DNA from: an uncultured Veillonella sp.
GTDB lineage: Bacteria; Bacillota; Negativicutes; Veillonellales; Veillonellaceae
NCBI RefSeq assembly: GCF_937981445.1
Contig: NZ_CALJON010000025.1
Span: 1-11,598, forward strand
Reading direction: 5' to 3'
DNA: 11,598 nucleotides
Position 1 is the first letter of the stretch. Every line of letters starts with the position of its first letter. The notes beneath the pieces are model-generated. The model was given only the letters and a program-made list of their open reading frames with translations. It ran no database searches and was not told where the DNA came from. Both the position numbers and the translations under genes were made by a program. Below, piece by piece: positions 1 through 7,852 of this stretch.

Positions 1-739
1 CAATACTAAGGTCATTAGTTAAACCTACCGTAATCTTGCCTTCACCATTATTCGCGACTGTAGCAATGTTCTTACCATCACCTTCGATTTTTAAGGTCTG
101 ATCAAGGTCACGATGTACTTTTTCACCAGAATCAGCAGAGAAATCTAAGCCCTTTTTGATTACTTCTTCGCTTGCATTGTTAGTGATATTCTTTACGTCG
201 CCAATGTTAGCACCATTGTTATTTACAGCATCAGAGTATATTTGGCTTCCATTTTCATCTTTTTTATAGGAACCATCATCATTCCTATCGCCACCACTTG
301 CTACATTAGTGATTTGTTTATCACCAGCGTTGATGCCTGTATTAGTTACAGATGGACCATTATTAATAGTTAAACCACCATTGTTAATTACAGTGTCGCC
401 AGTTGTTACAGAGCCGTCTTTGCCAAGGTCGATATTTTTAGCTAATTGAACTTTTAGTTTACCATCTACATTATTAACGCCAATGTTATTATCTGTTAAT
501 TTAGTGCGATCTGCGCCGCCGATGATATCTAATTGTTCATTTAGTTTCTTCTTAATTACTTTAGTGACTTCTGTTTGTCCATTATCGCCAGCATATTTTT
601 GACCATCATCCATAGTCGCCACATTGTGACCATCTACATCTAAACGAGTCGCTGGTGTGCCATCAATGGTATTTACTACATCACCAGTTGTAATTGTCAC
701 TGTTGGCGCTGGAGTATTACCTTCACCTGTTGGATTTCC

Positions 740-937
740 AGTAATAGTAATAGAACCATCTTCACCATTAATAGATATGCTAGACCCGTCCTTACCATTA
801 GCAGAAATAGTCCCTGTATCGCCATCAACTACAGCTGATGTACCATCTTGTCCCGTAGCAGTGACAGATCCAGTAGCACCATCAAGAGCAATGGAAGAAC
901 CATCTTTGCCATTAACTACAATAGAACCATCTTGGCC
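740..937 (-). repeat. Alternating 9/10-residue Gly-Asp repeat in adhesin stalk
   Basis: Seven units are read on the minus strand: GQDGSIVVN, GKDGSSIALD, GATGSVTAT, GQDGTSAVVD, GDTGTISAN, GKDGSSISIN, GEDGSITIT. Lengths alternate strictly 9,10,9,10,9,10,9, giving a 19-residue super-repeat of the form G-x-[D/T]-G-[S/T]-x-(hydrophobic)-x-[N/D/T]. The alternation of hydrophobic and polar residues suggests short beta strands joined by G-x-D-G turns. Confidence 0.8.
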
Positions 938-1405
938 TTCAACTGTGTTGCCTTCACCATCAACACCATTTTTAGAGCCAATACTTAAGTTGTTACTTAA
1001 ACCAACTTCAATATTGCCATTCGCACTATCAGTTGAGGTTACCACACCACCTTTACCAACAATACCAAGAGTTTGACCTAATTCACGTTTTACAGCGCCT
1101 TTATCGTCAGCTGTGAAGGAAAGCCCTTTTTTAGTTAATTCTGTTTTAGCAGCCTCTACTTTAGTATCAGCAATAGTAACTACATCGCCAATATTAGCAG
1201 CATTTGTATAAGATGCTTCAGTATATATTTGTTTACCAGCGGCATCAGTTTTATAGGAGCCATCTTCATTTTTATCGCCACCACTAGCTAAGTTTTTAAT
1301 CTGCGTTCCTTGATCCCCACTAAGTGTCACTGTGTTGTAATCAACTACAGTTTTGCTCGGATCTGTTGGATCTGCTTTAGTATCGTATTTTACAGCACGG
1401 TCATC

Positions 1406-1534
1406 AAGATTATCTACTTTTTCGCCTAAATTATTGACTGTATTCCCCAAATTAGTTACATTATTCCCTAAATTAGTGACCGTATCGCCAAGATTTGTTA
1501 CAGTATCACCTAATTGGTTAACTGTATTCCCTAA
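1406..1534 (-). repeat. Six-heptad coiled-coil repeat in adhesin stalk
   Basis: Translated on the minus strand this is LGNTVNQ LGDTVTN LGDTVTN LGNNVTN LGNTVNN LGEKVDN L. These are six consecutive 7-residue units with Leu and Val at fixed places, as expected for a trimeric left-handed coiled coil. The DNA is also a 21-bp tandem repeat. Confidence 0.85.
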
Positions 1535-2019
1535 TTCACCAACAGTTTTAGCTGATGCCACATCAGTAATGACTACGTCTTTAGCTGCTTCCTCTAGAGC
1601 TGCTGCATTTTGGACTTGTAATGTTACCTTACCGTCAGTAACAGCATAACTTCCATCCTTAGAGTTTGGATTAGCAATCAAGCGGTAATCACTCTTAGCT
1701 GCTACTTGATTACCAATTTTATCTGAAACAGCCTTTAACTGATCTTCTGTAGCCGCTCGACCTGATACATACTCTGGCGCTTCTACATTCCAAGTTGTAT
1801 TGCTAAGCCCCGTCACATAGGTACCAGTTTGATTATTGTTTTTATCAGTTGATACCGTCTGATTCGCAAATTTAGCATCACCCACAGTTACACCGCTAGT
1901 AGTTACTGATGTATCTCCCACGGTAAGACCCGATGCATTTACAACAGTGCTCCCACTGGTATCCCCCATGGTAACACTGCCATCTTTGCCTAAATCTAAT
2001 TGTGAATTTAAAGATACTT

Positions 2020-4117
2020 CAAATTGCTTGCCACCAGTAGCATTTGCTGTGCTCTGAGGATTAACAATAATATTTGTCTCCCCGGCTTTAGCTACTACCG
2101 ACTCTTCTTTACTTGCATTAGCTAAGGCACTCTTCGTATCAGTAGACAAGTCTACATTATATGTAGTAGTGCTAGTAGCTGCATTAACCGTAGATGTTAC
2201 AGCTAATGCTGCCCCAGCTGTTACATCTGTATTAGCTGCATTTACAGTATATCTAACAGGAGTAGTTGCTGTGCTTGCCGTGCTTGTCACAGTTGTATTA
2301 AGGCCTGAAACCACATTAGGAAGTTGACCCACTGTAGCCGCATGATTCGAACTAGTTCCTTGTTTCAAATTAGTGATTGGCGTATCACCCATATTGATTC
2401 CTGTATTATCAATAGATAACTTAATAGTATCGCCACCTGCTGTGGTTGGTATTTTGATACTAGTTGCTTTCACACCCCAACCATCAATGGTAGTATATCC
2501 AGCTCTAACGCCAGAATTATTCATTGAAACAGCACCAGTAGTAACACTACCGCCTTTCCCCAGATCAATATCCTTATTTAATTTTACATTTAGCGTGTTA
2601 TTGCCATCAGCCACAACCCCAATATTACCATCAGTCAATGAGCCTGCAGACGTAGCATTGCCTTTAATGTTAAGGGTCTCGCCTAATTTACGATTTACAG
2701 AGTTCCCCATATCTCCAGCAAATGTAATAGGACTCTCTACTTTGCCCGCATTATTAAGTGCTGTTTTAGCCGTATCACTTAAATCCACTGTATATGCTGT
2801 AGTTCGATTCGCTGCCGTGGAGGCGGTGCTATCTACTTTAATATACTGACTATTTGAGCCCGCTGCCACTGTAGCTTTATCAGCATTTACTACATACGTT
2901 GTAGGTGCTGTGGCCGTACTAGCGACAGTCGATACCGTTGTATTAACCCCGGCTATTACCTGAGACTTAGCTGCTTTTAGCTGTCCCATATTAACAGCAT
3001 CACCATTACTTACACCATCTTTGACGTGAGTAATCGGTGTACTATCCATATTTAGACCTGTATTATTTAAAATGATTCGATTATAAGAGCCATCTGCTTT
3101 TGGAATACTAACTTGATTCGTAGATATGCCCTTATCATTAATAGTCGTAGTCCCATTAGTAAAACCACTATTGTTAATTGTTGTATTACCAGTTTTCACA
3201 CTACCCGTAGGGCCTAAATCTATACTTGAATTTAAGGATACTTCAAATTGCTTGCCACCAGTAGCATTTACTGTGCTCTGAGGATTAACAATAATATTTC
3301 TTTCCCCTGCTTTAGCTACTACCGACTCTTCTTTACTCGCACTAGCTAAGGCATTTTTAGCATCAGTCGTCAAATCTACATTATATGTAGTAGTACTGGT
3401 AGCTGCATTAGCCGTTGATGTAACAGCCAATGCCGATCCAGCTGTTACGACTGTATTAACTACATTTACAGTATATGTAACAGGAGCAGTGGCTGTACTT
3501 GCCGTACTTGTTACAGTTGTATTAAGCCCCGCTTCTACCTTTGGCAATTGTCCTACGGTAGCTGCCCAATTACTACCTGTACCATTTGCTACATTCGTAA
3601 TAGGTTTGCCATCCATATTAAGGCCCGTTTTATTTAAAATGATTCGTTTATAAGAGCCATCTTCTTTTGGTATACTAATCTCCTCTGTGAAAATTTTTTC
3701 GCCAGCAATCGTTGTTCTCCCGTTAGAGAATCCACTATCATTTATGGTTGTATTACCAGTTTTTAGGCTACCCGTAGGACCTAAATCTAAGCTTGAATTT
3801 AATGACACTTCAAATTGCTTACCACCAGTGGCATTAGGTGTACTCTGAGGATTAACAATAATATTTCTTTCCCCTGCTTTAGCTACTACCGACTCTTCTT
3901 TACTTGCATTAGCTAAGGCGTTTTTAGCATCAGTCGTCAAATCTACATTATATGTAGTAGTACTGGTAGTTGCATTAGCCGTTGATGTAACAGCTAATGC
4001 CGATCCAGCTGTTACGGCTGTATTAACTGCCTTTACAGTATATGTAATAGGCGCAGTGGCTGTACTTGCCGTACTTGTAACTGTAGTATTAATCCCCGCT
4101 TCTACCTTTGGCAATTA
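2020..4117 (-). repeat. Near-identical stalk-module repeats, three copies within the adhesin gene
   Basis: A block of about 307 bp beginning CAAATTGCTT (plus strand) occurs at 2020-2326, 3244-3550 and 3811-4117. The last two are 567 bp apart, exactly 189 codons, and differ by scattered substitutions only. The first copy is more diverged and is separated by a different module type at 2327-2983 (VESPITFAGDMG...LNVKLNKDIDLG). That module resembles the first stalk module after the head. The coding direction is minus. Such repeats are typical of trimeric adhesin stalks and allow change in stalk length by recombination. Confidence 0.85.
4115..4117 (-). other. Premature stop codon (CAA to TAA) in adhesin stalk
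   Basis: The coding strand reads GTA GGA TAA TTG CCA (V-G-stop-L-P). The paralogous neck repeat at 3548-3550 reads GTA GGA CAA TTG CCA (V-G-Q-L-P), and that at 2324-2326 reads V-G-Q-L-P with CAA. All lie in the same frame (offsets of 567 and 1791 bases), so a single C-to-T change explains the stop. Confidence 0.85.
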
Positions 4118-5521
4118 TCCTACAGTAGCTGCCGAATTACTCCTCGTACCATTTGCTACATTCGTAATAGGTTTGCCATCCATATTAAGGCCCGTATCAT
4201 TTAAATAAATACCTCGTTGGCCTCCATTCTTTGGAATAGTAAGGCTTGGAGTGGTAACGCCAGTACTAGACATACTCGTACTACCATTGGTAAAGCCATT
4301 ATTATTTATGGTTGTATTGCCAATAGCCACACTACCAGTATTTCCTAAATTTATGTCCTTATTAAGTTTTACTGTCAATGTATCGGTACCATTAGATTCA
4401 ACTCCAATATTACCTTCCACAAGCGTAGCAGTTCTTGGCGCATTCCCTTTTATGTTAAGAGTATCCCCTAAATTACGCGTAATATTAGTGCCTTTATCGC
4501 CTGCAAAGGTCATTGGATCAGTGGAACCGCCACTAGCGCTTACATTTTGCAAAGCTTGGTATAACTGGGAGCCATTAATCGCATCGGTAGAAGTCTGTGA
4601 AATACGACCAGCTGCCACATTCGTAATAGTACGCTCATTATTAGGTGCCCCCACACTCACTGTGCCGGTTGGTTTGCTACCAGCAAAATTCACCGTCTTA
4701 CTACCTATTTTATAAGAAGCAGTACCTACTGTACTAGCTGTTGTAGCACCATTACCTAAAGCCACACTATTAGCTGTAGTTGCTTGTGCCCCACGACCAA
4801 ATGCTAACGCATTATTAGCTGATGCTACAGTGCTAAGCCCCATTGCAATTGTATCAGTTTTACTCGCATTACCACCTCCACTAGCAAATGAGTTTGCTCC
4901 AGAAGCAATAGCGCCATTAAGAGCCGTTGCATTATCGGCTCGTGCCTCACCATTAGCAATGGCAACGGTTTGTTTCCCAAACGCTCGAGATCGATCGCCA
5001 CCAATAGCAACAGCCGCCTCCCCTTGGGTAAAGGTCCAACCAATAGCTACTTGTCCCACACCGTAGCTAGGCTTTCTCAGCGCTTCCGCTGTTGGCTCTG
5101 CACCATTTAAAGAGTCAATGAGGCCCGCCCGGCCACCACCAATAGCAACGGAAGATTTACCATAGGCCCAAGTAGCAGCCCCTAAAGCAACGGCATTGGC
5201 ATTACCATATACATGCGCAGTTCCATAACCACCACCAAGAGCCAAGCCATTGGTAGTTTCACTACCAGTCCCTACAAAATATCCATATATATTAGAGCTT
5301 TGATCATTATTCATCCCTGTTACAAAGGTTTTTGTAGACTCTACCGCCAACACCCCAGGCGCTCCATATGTACTGGCTAACATGGTAGCTACAGCCATAC
5401 TCAAACTAACCTTGCGTACAATTGACGAAGATTTCGCTTTTGTATGTCCTTTAGCTAATTCAGACGCTACAACATAACAGTTTTTAGTTCTACTCCAAAT
5501 AATCTTATAAATTTTGTTCAA
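4115..5521 (-). CDS. Trimeric autotransporter adhesin (YadA-like), N-terminal part ending at a premature stop
   Basis: This is the N-terminal 468 residues of a surface adhesin that would be secreted by the type V (Vc) route as a trimer. From the chosen TTG start the protein opens with an ESPR (MNKIYKIIWSRTKNCYVVASEL, residues 1-22), then a hydrophobic segment (about 35-59) with likely signal peptidase cleavage after VLA (57-59). Residues about 70-275 are a YadA-type head with repeated [S/A]-V-A-[I/L]-G-x-G motifs (VALGAA, VAIGGG, VAIGGD, VALGNG). A neck follows with ITNVAAG and DAINGSQL at about 290-320, then the first stalk module (TFAGDKG, LNIKGNA, LTVKLNKDINLG). A longer start at 5578 (also TTG) would put 19 unrelated residues before the ESPR; the TTG at 5519-5521 has a good Shine-Dalgarno site and gives the canonical ESPR N-terminus. 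The frame stops at TAA 4115-4117 although adhesin coding continues beyond it. If that stop is real, the product lacks a membrane anchor. Veillonella adhesins of this type (Vta proteins) act in biofilm and autoaggregation. Confidence 0.85.
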   Translation of the reverse strand: MNKIYKIIWSRTKNCYVVASELAKGHTKAKSSSIVRKVSLSMAVATMLASTYGAPGVLAVESTKTFVTGMNNDQSSNIYGYFVGTGSETTNGLALGGGYGTAHVYGNANAVALGAATWAYGKSSVAIGGGRAGLIDSLNGAEPTAEALRKPSYGVGQVAIGWTFTQGEAAVAIGGDRSRAFGKQTVAIANGEARADNATALNGAIASGANSFASGGGNASKTDTIAMGLSTVASANNALAFGRGAQATTANSVALGNGATTASTVGTASYKIGSKTVNFAGSKPTGTVSVGAPNNERTITNVAAGRISQTSTDAINGSQLYQALQNVSASGGSTDPMTFAGDKGTNITRNLGDTLNIKGNAPRTATLVEGNIGVESNGTDTLTVKLNKDINLGNTGSVAIGNTTINNNGFTNGSTSMSSTGVTTPSLTIPKNGGQRGIYLNDTGLNMDGKPITNVANGTRSNSAATVG

Positions 5522-5527
5522 GCTTAA

Positions 5528-5539
5528 CCTATCCTTTCT
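5528..5539 (-). promoter_or_regulatory. Ribosome binding site deciding the TTG start of the adhesin
   Basis: The coding strand reads AGAAAGGATAGG followed by TTAAGC and then TTG AAC AAA. This purine-rich site lies 6-10 bases before the TTG at 5519-5521, where the ESPR begins. It supports this start over the TTG at 5578. Confidence 0.65.
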
Positions 5540-5736
5540 TCCGCATTTAAGGCATGACACTTCTAATATACTCTTCAAATCTAAACACTTAACTCAACTA
5601 TACTTATATTGTCAGGTATTAGCGCTGATTACTCCCCTAGAACTTCTTTTTCTATCCCTTCATGACTAGTCTCTACTCATGCCTAGATGATTCGTCCCCA
5701 TGGTCCTTTTAGTAGAAAAAAGTAGTAATGAACCTC

Positions 5737-5750
5737 ATCCTATTTAGGAT
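5737..5750. promoter_or_regulatory. Short inverted repeat, possible operator
   Basis: ATCCTATTTAGGAT is a perfect 6+2+6 palindrome in the leader between the candidate adhesin promoter and its start. It could be a protein-binding site or a small RNA hairpin; there is no direct evidence of function. Confidence 0.25.
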
Positions 5751-5893
5751 TTCAATAACTTATCACGTATTTCATGAGCCATTAAATATTCTTATACCTA
5801 AACTATTAATCTTATAAATCATGTTTTTCTATAGCTTCTCAACCTATGAGTAACATTAATAAATATAGTTTTAATCATAAAATCACATGTTAA

Positions 5894-5922
5894 ATCATAT
5901 CACAAAAACTAATCATATACAA
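5894..5922 (-). promoter_or_regulatory. Candidate promoter for the adhesin gene
   Basis: On the minus strand, TTGTAT (5917-5922) is followed by a 17-base spacer and TATGAT (5894-5899), with a TG one base before the -10 (extended -10). It lies about 370 bases upstream of the TTG start. In AT-rich DNA such matches occur by chance, so confidence is limited. Confidence 0.35.
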
Positions 5923-6054
5923 TCAATCACTTATACTTTTTTCATCTTTGGTCCATAGAACAAATAATGTATATATTGCATTTTTATACATTAAATCTTT
6001 TTTTTGCGACACTTTTAGGCTAAAATTTAAAGTTTTTTCATTTTTTCTCATAAA

Positions 6055-6113
6055 AATAAGGCTATGACTTTATCATGAACATCTTATTCATGAATAAACG
6101 ACACAGCCTTATT
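6055..6113 (-). terminator. Rho-independent terminator after the DUF2827 gene (possibly bidirectional)
   Basis: AATAAGGCT (6055-6063) pairs with AGCCTTATT (6105-6113). Within the 41-base interior, TCATGAA (6073-6079) pairs with TTCATGA (6087-6093) and TTTA pairs with TAAA beside a bulge, giving one long imperfect hairpin. On the minus strand the stem is followed by a short U run, and T runs also flank the plus side. It lies about 120 bases past the stop codon of the upstream minus-strand gene. Confidence 0.65.
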
Positions 6114-6236
6114 CATTTTTTCTTATCTTTTTCATATGAAAATGGTACTAATTGATTGATAAAATTCTTATCTTCAAAAACTATTTAGTATGCATTACAT
6201 ATAAATCGGTAAAACTCATAAAAAATATTTATCTAT

Positions 6237-7394
6237 CTAATTTAGCAATTCCTGTAACAACATTTTATGTCTCACCACATTTTGAAGTGCATGTGGAGAT
6301 AAGGATGCTAAAAATTTGCGATTATGTACTTCCTGATATGACAGCTCCTTGTCATAACCGTGAATTGCATGCAATAAAGCATCTGCTCCATCATAAGCAT
6401 CAAATTGATCATAATAATACCCTATATTCTGTTGATGCAAATATTCAGAATTATGAACTAATGGATAATTCCCATAAAGAGCTTCATAATACAGGTAATT
6501 TAATCCACATTCCCACTGAAAAGCCAATACAATGTCAGCATATTTTCCTAAAAATTCTGGTGTCATAAAGCGTGCTTCAACAGTCATTATATTTTGCCGA
6601 ACCAGCTCAGTGAATCCTATGAAGTTAAAGAAAACATGTACGTCTTTTTTATCAATAGTACCGCACAAATACACATGTTCTAATACATGTTTATTACGCC
6701 GATGAGTTTCCTCAGCAATTAAAACGGGCGTCATGCAATTTTTTAATACAGAAATATTAGGCTCCATAACAGCAATACGACGCTTCACTGGGTCTATTGG
6801 TTTATAGCCAAATACCTCTTTAAGACCTAATTCCTCTACCTTCTTATCAATAAAAAGAGGATCCCATAAATGTGGCACTTCAAAAACAGGTGCCCCTGTA
6901 ATAATTTCAACATAGGGTTTATTAGTCTTCATTAAATGAGGCGTTATCCAAACCGCATCATAGCGCGTGCCATTAAAGGCCCTACCACTGGTTTGTGCAT
7001 GAACAAACTTCTCCATATCCATAATAAAATCATTGCCCATACGATAGGAAACAATTTTAGTATTATGGGATCTAAAGGCTTGTTCAATATGTGGTTCAAT
7101 GGCCAATGTCCCTTCAATTAATACATCCGTGTGATCTAATACCTCATTCATTTCATAATACGTTACATCAAATTCTCTAAATTGTTCAGGCAAATTCACC
7201 AGCTGATTGCCCCAATACACAAAATAGACTTCATTGACAAATTCAATTTGCTCCAAACAACGCTTTAAAAAGAACATATTCTGGCCCGCCCCATTAGACC
7301 AAATATGTTGATACGATTCGCCCCAAAAAAAGGTTATCCCTATATTGATTTTTTTATGTACTTTTGCCCCTAAAAGCAAATTTGCTGTATCCAC
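6237..7394 (-). CDS. DUF2827-family protein, putative GT-B-like glycosyltransferase
   Basis: The 385-residue protein has no signal peptide or membrane segment and should be cytoplasmic. The N-terminus has INIGITFF (16-23) and IWSNGAGQN (31-39), and the C-terminus has YEALYGNYPLVHNSEYL and the acidic YDQFDAYDGADALL (about 303-341). I recall these as hallmarks of DUF2827, whose late E/A-rich region followed by PLVHNSE resembles the donor-sugar site of GT-B glycosyltransferases. The family assignment is from memory of the motifs; the enzyme activity is inference. The start is GTG at 7392-7394, preceded by AAAGGCGGAG at 4-5 bases spacing; no ATG nearby fits. The gene has its own candidate promoter (7446-7474) and a terminator after it. 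It lies directly upstream of the adhesin on the same strand, so a likely job is to glycosylate the adhesin's Ser/Thr/Asn-rich stalk before export. A role in surface polysaccharide synthesis is the main alternative. Confidence 0.75.
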   Translation of the reverse strand: MDTANLLLGAKVHKKINIGITFFWGESYQHIWSNGAGQNMFFLKRCLEQIEFVNEVYFVYWGNQLVNLPEQFREFDVTYYEMNEVLDHTDVLIEGTLAIEPHIEQAFRSHNTKIVSYRMGNDFIMDMEKFVHAQTSGRAFNGTRYDAVWITPHLMKTNKPYVEIITGAPVFEVPHLWDPLFIDKKVEELGLKEVFGYKPIDPVKRRIAVMEPNISVLKNCMTPVLIAEETHRRNKHVLEHVYLCGTIDKKDVHVFFNFIGFTELVRQNIMTVEARFMTPEFLGKYADIVLAFQWECGLNYLYYEALYGNYPLVHNSEYLHQQNIGYYYDQFDAYDGADALLHAIHGYDKELSYQEVHNRKFLASLSPHALQNVVRHKMLLQELLN

Positions 7395-7445
7395 AAAACT
7401 CCGCCTTTCTTTTTTAGACTAATTAAATCACGTAAGCTTACTAGA

Positions 7446-7474
7446 ATTCTAACATAATCCATGTAAGGCAACAA
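7446..7474 (-). promoter_or_regulatory. Candidate promoter of the DUF2827 gene
   Basis: On the minus strand, TTGTTG (7469-7474), a 17-base spacer and TAGAAT (7446-7451), with TG one base before the -10, lie about 50 bases before the GTG start. A perfect 10-bp palindrome GTAAGCTTAC (7432-7441) lies just downstream of the -10. Confidence 0.5.
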
Positions 7475-7533
7475 TTAAAATCCCATGTCCCTCCTCTAAT
7501 TCATGAATTTTAAAATTTTATCTTATTTTTCTA

Positions 7534-7562
7534 TTGACGCTTTCAACACCATATGATATTAT
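7534..7562 (+). promoter_or_regulatory. Promoter of tRNA-Leu
   Basis: TTGACG (7534-7539), a 17-base spacer and TATTAT (7557-7562) form a strong sigma-A type promoter. The -10 ends 12 bases before the first base of the tRNA. Confidence 0.8.
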
Positions 7563-7574
7563 AATTATGTTGTT

Positions 7575-7659
7575 GCGGGAGTGGCGGAATTGGCAGACGC
7601 ACCAGACTTAGGATCTGGCGCCTTCGGGCGTGGGGGTTCAAGTCCCTTCTCCCGCACCA
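7575..7659 (+). tRNA. tRNA-Leu (anticodon UAG)
   Basis: This is an 85-base tRNA that decodes CUN leucine codons, chiefly CUA. The acceptor stem GCGGGAG (7575-7581) pairs with CTCCCGC (7649-7655), followed by discriminator A and an encoded CCA. The anticodon stem CCAGA/TCTGG encloses the loop CTTAGGA with TAG at 7609-7611. A long variable arm (CGCCTTCGGGCG region) makes it class II, as expected for leucine. The T arm carries GGTTCAAGTCC. It has its own promoter and terminator and stands alone. No integrated element or duplicated 3' end is seen next to it. Confidence 0.97.
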
Positions 7660-7683
7660 TTTTTATTTTACGGACAAATACTA

Positions 7684-7719
7684 ATAGCCTAGCAATGTTT
7701 CGCTAGGCTATATTTTTTT
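7684..7719 (+). terminator. Rho-independent terminator after tRNA-Leu
   Basis: ATAGCCTAGC (7684-7693) and GCTAGGCTAT (7702-7711) form a perfect 10-bp stem with an 8-base loop, followed by A and seven T residues. Confidence 0.9.
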
Positions 7720-7765
7720 ATACCATAGTGCCACGGAATAGTTACATAGAATTACCTCTATATAG

Positions 7766-7771
7766 TATAAT
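7766..7771 (+). promoter_or_regulatory. Candidate -10 box for lemA
   Basis: A consensus TATAAT lies about 80 bases before the lemA start. No good -35 is seen at 16-18 bases upstream (TTACAT at 7742-7747 is weak), so the call rests on the -10 alone. Confidence 0.4.
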
Positions 7772-7852
7772 ACATATGAGTAAGTTTATATTTTTATATT
7801 TTTATTTGTGTATTTTATATTCCCATGTGTCTATATCCTTAGGAGGTATATT

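Larger units (their letters stand above)
1..4114 (-). pseudogene. In-frame stalk continuation of the interrupted trimeric autotransporter adhesin (partial, left edge)
   Basis: Read in the same frame as the N-terminal part, this stretch is open from 4114 to the window edge with no further stop and no frameshift, about 1371 codons. It encodes passenger stalk only. It contains repeated neck motifs of the form NMDGKPITNVANGT...AATVGQL with Gln codons at 3548, 2981, 2324 and 1739, alternating with Ser/Thr/Asn-rich beta modules. A heptad coiled coil (1406-1534) and a Gly-Asp repeat (740-937) follow, and the edge codes for ITVGLTNDLSI. The YadA C-terminal beta-barrel anchor is not reached and would lie further left. 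The lack of any second lesion over 4 kb suggests that the stop at 4115 is recent, suppressed or an error, rather than old decay. The piece has no ESPR or signal peptide of its own, so it is unlikely to work as a separate gene. A typical annotation pipeline might call the whole region a pseudogene. Confidence 0.8.
5522..6054 (-). other. Gene-poor AT-rich leader upstream of the adhesin
   Basis: No credible protein-coding gene is seen on either strand in these 530 bases. The stretch holds a candidate extended -10 promoter (5894-5922, minus), a short inverted repeat (5737-5750) and several A/T runs. If the promoter is right, the adhesin mRNA has a 5' leader of more than 350 bases, long enough for post-transcriptional control. 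No riboswitch class was recognised. Confidence 0.5.

Noticed and set aside
2020..4117. Regularly repeated blocks considered as a CRISPR or non-coding repeat array
   Set aside because: Units are hundreds of bases long, keep codon phase throughout and translate into trimeric adhesin stalk modules.
657..5066. Open frames on the plus strand (657-1076, 1353-1649, 2373-2849, 4251-4715, 4830-5066) and one on the minus strand (4825-5043, other frame)
   Set aside because: They lie antisense to, or out of frame within, the adhesin. Their low-complexity Val/Pro/Leu content is the shadow of Thr/Asn/Gly-rich repeat codons, and they lack ribosome binding sites.
6152..6568. Plus-strand open frame of 138 codons
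   Set aside because: It overlaps the 3' end of the DUF2827 gene antisense, has no recognisable domain or Shine-Dalgarno site, and has a composition typical of antisense AT-rich sequence.
7475..7496. Strong Shine-Dalgarno-like GAGGAGGG followed by ATG-GGA-TTT-TAA on the minus strand
   Set aside because: It would encode only three residues and lies upstream of the candidate DUF2827 promoter, so it is probably not in that transcript.
7575..7659. tRNA-Leu 3' end as an integration site for a mobile element
   Set aside because: No integrase gene and no second copy of the tRNA 3' end is seen within the window; ordinary genes flank it.
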